Below, piece by piece: positions 34,206-43,301 of a stretch of DNA of 43,685 nt; position 1 is the first letter of the stretch; every line of letters begins with the position of its first letter. The DNA is taken from the NCBI GenBank assembly GCA_001970855.1, contig LSSN01002601.1, forward strand, positions 1-43,685. Direction: 5' to 3'. The notes beneath the pieces were generated by a model. That model saw only the letters and a program-made list of their open reading frames with translations. It was not told the DNA's origin and did not search any database. The DNA comes from Smittium culicis. Lineage: Eukaryota; Kickxellomycota; Harpellomycetes; Harpellales; Legeriomycetaceae. The position numbers and the translations under genes are program-made.

Positions 34206-36092
34206 ATGCATCCTCAAAAAAAACAAAAAATAGAACTCGAGTTAAACAAAGGCTCAGAAATCTCTGAGAAAGATCGAGATTTTCTAGCTACTAAATGGTT
34301 CGCAAATAATTTGGTCGAAAATAACGAAGTTTTGGACAAATTGAAGCAGGAATACAATGATTCCAAGCCTTACAATCACTGTATCATAAAGAATGTGATA
34401 AATTCCGAACTTATATCAAGGGTTAAAAAGGAAATAACGACAAAACTCAGTTTCACTAGAAAGCAGACTGATATTTATGCATATCATCAATCAGGAGACT
34501 TGGCAAATTTAGATGGATTAAATAAAGATGAAATTAACAGCCTGAACAATTTAAAAGCTCTACGGGATGCTATTTATAGTAATAAATTCAGAGATTTCGT
34601 TAGCAAAGTCACTGGCTGTGGCCCTCTATCAGGATCTGTTACAGACATGAGCGCAAATATATACTACAACAGAGATCATTTACTTTTACATGACGATGTT
34701 ATTGGCGACCGTAGAATAAGTTTTATTTTATACATTCCTGAAACTGATTCCGAAGCCAGTTCTTGGGATCCCGAGAATGGTGGTGGTTTGGAGTTATACC
34801 CACAGCTTAATGATTCAAGCGTTCCGGACAATCTTCCGTCTTGTAAGCTAGAATTAGAGTACAACCAAATGATATTTTTCGCAGTAGAACCTGGTAGATC
34901 ATTCCATTCTGTTGAAGAAGTGATTTCGAAAAGCAATAAGAATCGCAGGATTAGTATCCAGGGATGGTTCCATTATCCACAACGTGATGAACCAGGCTAT
35001 ATTGAGAATGCTAAAATGATCCGCTCAGGGATTCCTACGTTAGCACAAATCTTTAAAGGCGGAGATTACGCGGAATTTAGTACTAGGTTTAATGAAATAC
35101 CTTTATCTGAAGATAAAAACCAAGAAACAACTTTAGATTTAAAAAATGGCGAAGGCGAGGCTTTAAATGGGAATTTAGCACACGAGAAGATTTTACCTGC
35201 AAGTTCAAACGTTCTGGGCACGGAAAATATAAAAAGTAGTAATGATGATATAAAGGAATGCGAGTCTGAAACTTCATTTGATTACACACTTACTGACTCA
35301 GATATAGCCCATTTATCTAAATATATTAATGAGGAGTATCTGAGCGAAAAAATATTAGACCAAATCAGTAATTTATTCTTGGATCAATCATTTATACAAC
35401 TTGGAAAATTCCTAAAGAAGGAACTATCTGAAAAGATCGAGCTTATGGTTGATAGCCTTGATTCACACGATGGATTTAACAAGGAAAAAATTCCATTACA
35501 TACAGCAGCCATTTCTTCGGACTGGAAAGTATGCGGACCACCAGTTTTGAGGAGATTCCTCAAATTGGAACAAACTTTGGCCAGTACTGACGAAATTAAT
35601 GTGCCAGAAAGCGAGCTTGCAGGTATTTTGAGGGAAATTCAAACAAGTGTTTTTGAATCAGTATCATTTAAAAAGTGGCTTGCGCGAATAACAGCAATTG
35701 AACCTATTCTCGCACACCGGGGAGCTGTTCGCAGGTTCCGACCGGGGCTTGACTATATCCTTGCATCGCCATCATCTGAACAGACTTCAACTCTTGACGC
35801 GTGCCTGTGCTTGACGCCGTCTGCAAACTCTGCAGGTAAGCGGGACCTATGGAAGAGCGGGGATATTGGTGGGTTTGAGTGTTATGTCACTATCGATACT
35901 GACGACTCGAAAGCTAGCGTGTACGACCGACCGGCCGGCCACGAGAGCGATGATGCGCTACTGACTGTTCCAGCTTCGTGGAATACTTTGAATTTAGTGT
36001 ACTGCGAGCAGGATGTAAATAAATTTGTGAAATATATTAGCGCATCAGCTGGCGGATCAAGATTTGACTTTTTCAATGAGTACAAAGTATGA
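34206..36092 (+). CDS. TPA1: Ofd1/Tpa1 prolyl hydroxylase (2-oxoglutarate/Fe(II) oxygenase)
   Basis: A single exon of 628 residues, close to yeast Tpa1 (644). It has the two-domain family layout. The N-terminal catalytic jelly-roll carries the iron ligands H162, D164 (LLHDDVIG) and H234 (RSFHSVEEV) plus the 2-oxoglutarate-binding Arg at R248 (NRRISIQGW). The C-terminal non-catalytic domain (about 365-628) ends GSRFDFFNEYKV. Known role: hydroxylates a proline of ribosomal protein uS12 (Rps23). In fission yeast Ofd1 also controls oxygen-dependent degradation of the SREBP Sre1, and Tpa1 affects translation termination. Residues about 285-350 are an acidic linker. The 3' part is unusually GC-rich: 35 of 60 bases at 35701-35760, against roughly 30% at the start of the gene. 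It is convergent with BMT2, 231 bases apart. All catalytic residues are intact. The name OFD1 would serve equally well. Confidence 0.96.
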   Translation: MHPQKKQKIELELNKGSEISEKDRDFLATKWFANNLVENNEVLDKLKQEYNDSKPYNHCIIKNVINSELISRVKKEITTKLSFTRKQTDIYAYHQSGDLANLDGLNKDEINSLNNLKALRDAIYSNKFRDFVSKVTGCGPLSGSVTDMSANIYYNRDHLLLHDDVIGDRRISFILYIPETDSEASSWDPENGGGLELYPQLNDSSVPDNLPSCKLELEYNQMIFFAVEPGRSFHSVEEVISKSNKNRRISIQGWFHYPQRDEPGYIENAKMIRSGIPTLAQIFKGGDYAEFSTRFNEIPLSEDKNQETTLDLKNGEGEALNGNLAHEKILPASSNVLGTENIKSSNDDIKECESETSFDYTLTDSDIAHLSKYINEEYLSEKILDQISNLFLDQSFIQLGKFLKKELSEKIELMVDSLDSHDGFNKEKIPLHTAAISSDWKVCGPPVLRRFLKLEQTLASTDEINVPESELAGILREIQTSVFESVSFKKWLARITAIEPILAHRGAVRRFRPGLDYILASPSSEQTSTLDACLCLTPSANSAGKRDLWKSGDIGGFECYVTIDTDDSKASVYDRPAGHESDDALLTVPASWNTLNLVYCEQDVNKFVKYISASAGGSRFDFFNEYKV

Positions 36093-36323
36093 TTATTTTT
36101 TTTAAAAATTTTTACTTCGAGTATTATCGCAGATGAAATTTTTCAGGCAATAGGCATTCAAAATTATAATGATAATAATTTATTAGAATAATTAAAAAAC
36201 CTTAGCTAATTAATGCTGCTTGGTTTATACTATTTTATTATTTTGAATGAAGTTATTAGGGTTGTGTTAAAATAAAAAATCTATATGTTAATATGAGTGT
36301 AATTCAATTTTTGAGGATAAGTA

Positions 36324-37427
36324 TTATATTACAATTGAAAAGTTGTTCATATTCTTTTTATTATGTAGCTGCTTTTTAGGGAAGGCTAGATTTGAATTGC
36401 TGTTTGTAGACGATGGTTTAGTAGTGGGTGAATCGGGCGCTAAAGAGTCGAGCTGGAATAAGTAGTAAGCCAATTTATTTGAGTGGTGGAATTCAACAGT
36501 GGTGAAGTTCAAGTGGGATGCGATTTGCAGGAGTCTGGAATGGTCAAAGTACCTGCTGTTATTTATGCAGGGTAGAGGCAAAACGAGGAATAAGTATCCA
36601 TTTGGGTTTAGTAAGCGTTTTGAGTGGCGAAGCATTTCGCCGCGCTTTATTATATCACCTTCAAAGTTAACAACTAGCGAAAGGGAGACGATATCGAATG
36701 GACCAGCACAGGATTCTTCGTCGTTTGGGGATTGGGTCTCGGAATCACTGTTGTAATTGTCGGCGTTATATGCTGGTAATTGCGGTGAAAGTGAGCTGAT
36801 CGGCACGCTTAAAAAGTCCATTTTAATTATCTTGTGATGCTGCGAGTTCAAATCTATGCATACAGGATCTATCCAGCTGAACTCTTTTTTGTAGTTGAAC
36901 GGATCTAAGCAGCCTACATCTAGAAGCTTCAACTTCTCGTTAAGTATTGGGGCGCTAATTGCAGAATTGGTTTTATTTCCAGGATTTTCGTTTGCGCGAG
37001 TAGATATTTTATTTCGCAGTTTCAATAACACTTTGACCATCCATCTGCTGGTATCACCGCCTCTAAGTTTGCTTTGGCCCAGAATGCTTGCTTTCTGGTA
37101 CTCGTTAAGTCCGCCCAAGAGCTCGAGCTTTTTAAGGATTTCCTTTTCTTCGATTAATTCGTCTGAAAAAACTGATTGATCTATTGCGGTGGATTTTGAC
37201 GAATTTTGATGACTAGACTTGTGGAACTGACGTTTTTTCCTGATAATTGCGAGACGCTTATTCAAATTATGAAATTCTTGTATGATGCTGCTGGTTCTCG
37301 AGTATTCCTTTTTAATTCCACCAGTTTCACGTAATTTTTTTAAGGCAGGGGAATCAAAATCTATTGATGCATTTTTATCTAGTTTGGAGGCAGTTACTGG
37401 GCCTTTTGATTTTCGTTTAGATTTCAT
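36324..37427 (-). CDS. BMT2: 25S rRNA adenine-N1 methyltransferase Bmt2
   Basis: An uninterrupted frame of 367 residues. Family signatures occur in order: GGLNEYQKASILGQSKLRGG (about 105-124), the SAM-binding loop KLLDVGCLDPFNY (167-179), the acidic motif CIDLNSQ (190-196, with D192), FDIVSLSLVVNF (244-255), KRGEMLRHSKRLL (261-273) and the near-invariant LFLVLPLPCINNSRYF (279-294). Known role: methylates N1 of an adenine (A2142 in yeast 25S rRNA) in the nucleolus. The Lys/Arg-rich N-terminus (MKSKRKSKG) would suit nucleolar targeting. The loop between 212 and 243 and the Ser/Asn/Lys-rich tail after 330 are family-variable. No intron is needed. Start 37427 is the first ATG of the frame and begins the basic N-terminus. 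Confidence 0.95.
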   Translation of the reverse strand: MKSKRKSKGPVTASKLDKNASIDFDSPALKKLRETGGIKKEYSRTSSIIQEFHNLNKRLAIIRKKRQFHKSSHQNSSKSTAIDQSVFSDELIEEKEILKKLELLGGLNEYQKASILGQSKLRGGDTSRWMVKVLLKLRNKISTRANENPGNKTNSAISAPILNEKLKLLDVGCLDPFNYKKEFSWIDPVCIDLNSQHHKIIKMDFLSVPISSLSPQLPAYNADNYNSDSETQSPNDEESCAGPFDIVSLSLVVNFEGDIIKRGEMLRHSKRLLNPNGYLFLVLPLPCINNSRYFDHSRLLQIASHLNFTTVEFHHSNKLAYYLFQLDSLAPDSPTTKPSSTNSNSNLAFPKKQLHNKKNMNNFSIVI

Positions 37428-37719
37428 TATGCACTAGAAGTTTCTTTGATAAATCGAAAGGTATATCGTTATTATAAATTTTGGGAGGAGTAGGGTGTTA
37501 TTATATCATATAATTTTGTGCGAAGGTCTTTTATAGTTGAAGATTAGGTTAAACTAGATTTTATTTTGTTTGAATCAAGTTTGAAAAAATTCTATAATTA
37601 TATAATCGAAGTACATTTATAAGAAATAAAAAGAGTGTAGTAAGAGACTTAAATGTAAATCAGCCAATGAGCTTCTTTATAGACTAAACTATAGATAAAT
37701 AACGGCGATTAAAAACAGT
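37428..37719. other. Spacer upstream of BMT2
   Basis: 292 bases, presumably the BMT2 promoter (minus strand). No element is assigned. Confidence 0.35.
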
Positions 37720-37915
37720 TTAACCCTTTCCCGTCCAGCGCTCATAAAAAAATTAATTTATTGATTCGTTTATGGTTTATAAGCAAACTTATTATTTGCT
37801 GCTAAAATACTATAAACCAAATATTCTTACGGCCTCGAAATTAAAGAATTTTAACTGAGAATTGTTGGCTATATCTTGTGGGTCAAAAATAGTCTACCAC
37901 CCGCGAAAGGGTTGA
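37720..37915 (-). mobile_element. Family A MITE, copy A13
   Basis: 196 bases, TTAACCCTTTCCCGTCCAGC to ACCCGCGAAAGGGTTGA (last TTAA now TTGA). The interior is well preserved in reverse orientation: TTGATTCGTTTATGGTTTATAAG, then CTCGAAATTAAAG, then TTGGCTATATC. Confidence 0.87.
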
Positions 37916-37970
37916 TTGATTTATTCAAAGACAAATTCTTTCTAAACTGATATTAATCCATTCACATCCA

Positions 37971-38167
37971 TTAACCCTTTCCCGCGCGGTAGACTATTTT
38001 TGGATGACCAAATATAGCCAACCGCGTTCATTGAAAATCGTTTAATTTCGAGACTTAAAGATATATTGGTATAATTCAAATTAAAGACAAATAATAAATA
38101 ATCTTATAAATGACTATCCTATCAATAAATTCGTTTTTTTAAATAGCGTTGGACGGGAAAGGGTTAA
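37971..38167 (+). mobile_element. Family A MITE, copy A14
   Basis: 197 bases, TTAACCCTTTCCCGCGCGG to TTGGACGGGAAAGGGTTAA, intact at both ends, with GTAGACTATTTTTGG and ATATAGCCAACCG. It lies 55 bases from A13 in opposite orientation. Confidence 0.88.
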
Positions 38168-38185
38168 CCTTAAAAAAAGCCATAT

Positions 38186-38420
38186 GGGATATTCATTTTG
38201 AAGGAGACATTTTATGTATAAAGAGTTACAGTATATGGAATTTCATATTTAATTTTTACCCAGTAAATAAAATCTAGTATTATTTTAACAAATAATACTT
38301 TCAGAATCAGATGGATAATGGACGCATTTTCAATTCTGCCAATAATATTTGCGATTTTTTGAATTCTCACGCCAATAACATTAAACTGCAACAAAATGCT
38401 CTCTTCGCTTAGAATCCCCC
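38186..38420 (+). mobile_element. Family C MITE, copy flanked by ATAT
   Basis: 235 bases from GGGATATTCATTTTGAAGG to CTCTTCGCTTAGAATCCCCC, directly flanked by ATAT on both sides (38182-38185, 38421-38424). Shared internal blocks are AAAGAGTTACAGT, AGCAAATAATA-like and CTGCAACAAAATGCTCTCTTC. A minus-strand frame across it is incidental. Confidence 0.8.
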
Positions 38421-38459
38421 ATATCATTGAATCGTTTATTATTTATAAGTTTAATATTT

Positions 38460-38704
38460 GGGAGATTATTTATGAAGAGGTCATTTTATAGTGTAAAGAG
38501 TTACAGTGTATAAAATCGCATAAAAATTAATAACGAATGAGAAAAATCATAACTTTTTTATAGCAAATAATTATTCCAAAATGAAATGAGTAAATAGAAA
38601 AATTGAAATACCTTTTTATTCCGCCAATGATATTTACTATTAATGAATATCAAATCCAATAAAAATAAACTGCAACAAAGTGCTCTCTTCGATCAGAATC
38701 TCCC
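38460..38704 (+). mobile_element. Family C MITE, best-preserved copy, flanked by ATTT
   Basis: 245 bases from GGGAGATTATTTATGAAGAGG to GCTCTCTTCGATCAGAATCTCCC. The terminal octamers GGGAGATT and AATCTCCC are perfect inverses. ATTT stands immediately on each side (38456-38459, 38705-38708). No coding capacity. Confidence 0.83.
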
Positions 38705-38977
38705 ATTTGTTGATATTATGCAATATACCGATATTTGTTAAAGACTCAGAATTAAAGTATTTCAAGTGAACACTTGTAATTTTAGTTCAGCTGACACTTT
38801 GCGTCATTATAAAAAAAAACGACCTACATCCATACAAGGATCAAAATGAAGTTTTACACGAATTAATATACCTGTTCTCACCTTTTCAATCGGAAAAATT
38901 CTTACAGGTTGTATTTTTTAATTTATTTTTTGCATTTTTTAGGTATCACAGTAAATCAATGATGTAAAGAAATAATG

Positions 38978-39052
38978 CGAATAGTATATAGATTTACGAA
39001 GGAATCGCTTTCGATTTTAGAGCGTTATAGAGTATAAAATCCCGTAATAAAT
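38978..39052 (+). mobile_element. Left-end fragment of a family C MITE
   Basis: A segment with TACGAAGGAATCGC, TTTTAGAGCGTTATAG and GTATAAAATCCCGTAAT parallels the first 70 bases of the copy at 38460. It is cut off by the family A element starting at 39053. Confidence 0.45.
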
Positions 39053-39422
39053 TTACCCTTTCCCGTCCGACAACCTTTAAAAATACTGATTTAAAAGCTA
39101 ATTTATTATTTGCAGCTATACTAGCATATACCAATAAATGATTGGGTCTCGGATTTTAACTTTTTTAACCCTTTCCCGTCCAACATACTTGCTAAAATTA
39201 AATACATTGATTCGTTAAAGATTAAATAGATATTTTTTTATTTGCTGTTATTTTACATTATACCAACATTTCTTAAAGCCTCGGAATTAAATTATTTTTA
39301 TTGACCACTGTTGGCTATATCCGGTTGGCCAAAAATGGTCTACCGCCCGGGAAAGGGTTAATTAAACACTTTTAGCTATGTTTTGTTGACGAAAATTCGT
39401 CCACTGCTCGTGAAAGGGTTAA
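39053..39422 (-). mobile_element. Family A MITE, copy A15, split by a second A element
   Basis: The left piece 39053-39164 starts TTACCCTTTCCCGTCCGAC and runs to CTCGGATTTTAACTTTT. The right piece 39362-39422 resumes TTAAACACTTTTAGCTATG and ends CTCGTGAAAGGGTTAA. The two pieces join into one ordinary A element in reverse orientation once the inner copy is removed, so copy A16 inserted at an internal TTAA. Confidence 0.78.
39165..39361 (-). mobile_element. Family A MITE, copy A16, nested inside A15
   Basis: 197 bases, TTAACCCTTTCCCGTCCAAC to CGCCCGGGAAAGGGTTAA, with both ends intact. It is better preserved than its host element, as expected of a later insertion. Confidence 0.87.
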
Positions 39423-39649
39423 TAGCTATTGATTAAAATCACTGCTTCATTATAGATAATAATAATTTCATAGTTAAATAGGATATTCTTAGGGTAGACT
39501 GAACTTATTTTCACAGTAATCATAGTTGATTATTTGTATTAGTTAAAGCTATTGGATATATCAGATAAACCATTCGATGCTTTTTTCTAATATGATTTAA
39601 AATAAAGGCAACACTTATGAACGGGAAATATTTAACAAGAAAAGTTGCG

Positions 39650-39790
39650 CTCCTCTAAATAATCTCTCGTATGAGTATATAGAAAAATCGAAATGACTTT
39701 TCAATTTCACCAAAAATTTTAAAAATTAAAGAATAGTCAGACTAATGAAATTAAACTGAATCAAAGCGCTCTCTTTTTCCAGAATTTCCC
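39650..39790 (+). mobile_element. Family C MITE fragment(s)
   Basis: The right part, GAAATTAAACTGAATCAAAGC to CTCTCTTTTTCCAGAATTTCCC, matches the family 3' end. On the left, TTGCGCTCCTCTAAATAATC looks like a second inverted family terminus, so this may be two broken copies. Confidence 0.5.
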
Positions 39791-39937
39791 ATATCGCATG
39801 AATCGGCACTACCCAATGGAAATAAAATCCATGACTTATCATTCAAGAATAAAAAATAAAATTGAACATAATTGAATAGATATAGTAATATTAATGCCTT
39901 TTTGAACTAACCAATGTATATTTAGCCCTCGAAAATT

Positions 39938-40036
39938 TTGACCCTTTACCTAGTGGTAGATTTTTATAAACATAATAAACATAGCCAAATACATTCGTTA
40001 ATTTAATTTAATTCCGAGGTCTTAATATATGTTGCT
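39938..40036 (+). mobile_element. Family A MITE, left-half fragment, copy A17
   Basis: Starts TTGACCCTTTACCTAGTGG, then GTAGATTTTTATAAAC, ATAGCCAAATAC and TTCCGAGGTCTTAATATATG. It stops in the middle of the element just before the family C copy at 40041. Confidence 0.65.
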
Positions 40037-40040
40037 AAAT

Positions 40041-40276
40041 GGGTGATTCTTTTCGAAAAGAGCACTTTTATGCATATCAAGTAACTGTGTATGAAAATTC
40101 ATATCTAATTATTATCTAGTAAATAAAATCTAGGATTTTTTAGCAAATAATACTTTAAAAATCAAATGGAAAATGGAAACGCTTTACCAACTCCGGCAAC
40201 GATAACTTTAACTTTAAAATAGTCGGTCCAATAATTATAAGCTGCAACAAAGTGCTCTCTTCATTTAAAATCCCTC
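40041..40276 (+). mobile_element. Family C MITE, copy flanked by AAAT
   Basis: 236 bases from GGGTGATTCTTTTCGAAAAGAG to GTGCTCTCTTCATTTAAAATCCCTC. AAAT occurs on both sides (40037-40040, 40277-40280). Internal AACTGTGTATGAAAATTC and GCTGCAACAAAGTGCTCTC blocks identify the family. Confidence 0.75.
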
Positions 40277-40793
40277 AAATTGTAAAATATAATCAAATAA
40301 AAAAATTGCTTAAAAATAATAAAAGAATCAGTTAATTGGCTTATTTGATTATTTGTATGGAAAAGGGATACTAAATTCAAAATATAAATTATGTGGTTTA
40401 GATGGAATCTTCATTTCCTACCAGAACTCCCATCATCAAAATAAGCTATAAAAAGCTATAAATAGTCTCTTATATTTCTATTTATAAAGTTTTTTTTTCT
40501 ATTAATACTATTATAATATTTTTATCTCAAAAATTTAGTGCTAAGGATTAATTATTAATTTTATATGTTTTAAATTTTTAATTTTTAATAACTTTATATC
40601 TTGTCTAAAAAATATCAATCTTTGAACTCGAAAAAAACGGATACTAGCAAAGGGCGAAATAAGTGGTATTTAATTCCTGAGTTTGCCAATTTATTAATTC
40701 ATACAAATCAACTCTATTTCTAAATTTAAATCGATCATATTTATTTCTTATCCAATTCAAAAATAATAGGACCAAGAATCAGCTTCTTATGAA
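40277..40793. promoter_or_regulatory. Spacer upstream of PQ-loop paralogue 3
   Basis: 517 AT-rich bases with no gene, ending at the paralogue 3 ATG. It probably contains that gene's promoter; no site is assigned. Confidence 0.35.
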
Positions 40794-41842
40794 ATGATAT
40801 CTAGTATTTTGAATATAGTTAGCAGACATTTGATATCCCAGATACTGGGATATTCAGTTATCGCAGTGACATCGATAATAACGATCCCTCAAATAGTAGA
40901 AAATTACAAAAATAAAAACAGTGGCTCAGTTTCGGTTTGCATGCTGTTAGTTTGGTTAGCAAGCGATGTATTTTGTTTTTTAGGATCGTTGATGCAAAAA
41001 ATTATCTTTACTGTAGTACTGCAGGCTCTATATTTTGCAGCCTTTGACATGGTAATTTTGCTCCAGACATATTACTATAGAAACTATTGCAAAAACGGAA
41101 GGCACAGTATAAATAAATTTCATAGTGTAAATTTCGAAAACGTATATAACCAAAGTACAATTCTTACAGTTAATCCGATTAATACCTATGAGTCGGATAA
41201 TCTAGGTTCTCAATGTTTAGCACCCCAAGTAGCTGAATATGGGGCAGTTGATAGAATAAACGAGATTAACGATTTCAAAATTGCTAAAAGTCAATTTACT
41301 AAAAAAAGAAGACAATATATTATATTTGCGTTGACTTCAGTAATATTCCCGCTGTTCGCTTTATCTTACGTCACGTACTCCATCTTTTGCACAGGAATTG
41401 AAAATGTAACAAAGCTAAATAATAATTCTTTATTATTTTATATTCAATATAAAAATTCATACATTACCTAAAGATTCCTGGAAAATTATTTGTATAAGCT
41501 AACAAGCTAAAAATTAAAATATTTTGATTTTAATTATAGATCATTAAAAATGAATTCGGATTAAATTTATGGCCGCAAATTTTTGGATACCTTAGTTCAC
41601 TCTTATACATAAGTTCGAGGATACCGCAAATTATCAAAAATAACAAAAAAAAGTCGTGTAAAGGATTATCTTCAACTATGTTCATGCTTTCAGTGTTAGC
41701 AAACAATTTAAATATATTATCCTTTTTATTTGAATCTCTCGAGCCCTCTCAAATAATTAAGTCTCTGCCTTGGATGTTATGTTTAATGGTAACGCCGTTC
41801 CTAGATTTGTATATTTGCTTCCAAATTTTTTATTATTCCTGA
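40794..41842 (+). CDS. Ypq-type PQ-loop vacuolar transporter, paralogue 3, 2 exons
   Basis: Exons 40794-41405 and 41540-41842 give 304 residues. The first PQ loop, TIPQIVENYKNKNSGSVS, is uninterrupted, so the intron that splits this Pro codon in the other two paralogues is absent. After it come ASDVFCFLGSLMQKIIFTVV and LLQTYYYRNYCKNG. The second intron (GTAACA..ATAG) is phase 0 and sits where it does in the other paralogues, before LWPQIFGYLSS. Exon 2 supplies the second loop, SRIPQIIKNNKKKSCKGLS, and the last spans, ending at the TGA 41840-41842. The loops are more divergent: the usual KNYR is KNNK in loop 2, and the Asp/Gly-Gly-Ile-Ser of loop 1 is Gly-Ser-Val-Ser. Substrate may differ from paralogues 1 and 2; function is inferred from family only. 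Confidence 0.9.
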
Positions 41843-43301
41843 TAACTATATTTACTGAATTTGAATAGGGGAGTATTAATTAATAATATATTATCAATAT
41901 TTTTTTATAACTAAAAATCGTACAGTTAAACTTTAAAATATTATTCTTGTGAAGTCCTAACCAAACACTTGATAAAAAAAATTTTAGTAATGACCATTTC
42001 AATGCATTTTTTAAACTTTATTTATTTTTAAAGTGTTTTTAATATAATCGATATTTTTCAAATTAATAACATTTTTTTACAAAATTTAATGATTTTGGAA
42101 AGTGGAAAGTTGAAAGTTGAAAATTATTTAATGTCAATAATGCGCAAACGATAGTTTAGATTTTTATTAATCTCTAAACAAAATAGTAAATTAGTCTGAA
42201 AATTGTTATCGAAAATTGATTCCTTGAAATATAAATAGAGAATGAGTATATAATCTTATACATCTTACTAATAAGAAAAATGATATATTATCTACCCTTA
42301 CAGAAAATTGTGATAATTTCTGAAATAATAAAAATTCACTAAAATATTTATCTGATTTCAAAAAAATCTCTGAATCAGCTTATAAATTCTAAAAAAAATT
42401 CAATTGATTTTGGAGCATATTAAATTTATAAATGCGTTATATATTTATATATTTACTTACACCACTAACATTATATTATATGAACAAGAGCTTTTTATTC
42501 TGGAATTACAAACTTATTTTTTTTTGTAAATTTTATGTTTCTTAATTTATATCAAAATTCATATTCCATTATGAAAGTAATTTTTATTTTAACCCATTTC
42601 TATCTTATAATCAAAATTTTTTATTTTAAATTGAAGCATGAATTTTGTCTATAATAAGCTTCATTAATTTAAATCTAAATATTTAATATTTTATTCTTTG
42701 ATTACTTTTTTTAAAATTCGTATTTATGAACCTTATTTATAGAAAATCATTTTAGTAAAAAAAATACAAAATGATAATTTTATTTCTTTACTCAAAAAAA
42801 GTTTTTATTATTTTATAAGATAAATTCTGAAAATTTACGAGAAATTTATTTTCCTTGTTTTATTATTTTAAGAAGATCCAAATTATCAAAAATGAAATCA
42901 TTTAAGCGCATAAATGAAAGTTTATTTAAAACTGAACAATAAAATGCAATTAAAATCTAATTAATGTGTATATCTAATTATTAGCTACTTTAATTAATGT
43001 TTTTTGGCATATAATTATTTATCTGCATTCAATAATAGCGCCATTAATTTAATTATATACTTGAACTTATCTATAGTATTATTAGTTTTTTAGAAAAATT
43101 TTCCATGAAAGGTCTGGAAGATTTTTTTGACTTTTTAGAAAAGTAAATTTAGTTTTTAGCTAAACATTTACCGTTTGACGAGTTTTAATAAATGAAATGT
43201 TTGACTTGTTTATGTTTTAAGTTTTATAGCAATTATGTAATTACGTAATTAATTTTTATTCTCCAAAATAATAGTTGAATGAATATAACAGTTAAATTAT
43301 T
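41843..43301. other. AT-rich spacer
   Basis: No gene or repeat was recognised. A short direct tandem, GAAAGTGGAAAGTTGAAAGT, occurs near 42098-42118. Confidence 0.5.

Noticed and set aside
38212..38427. 71-residue minus-strand frame
   Set aside because: It lies almost entirely inside a family C MITE and is interrupted in the other copies.
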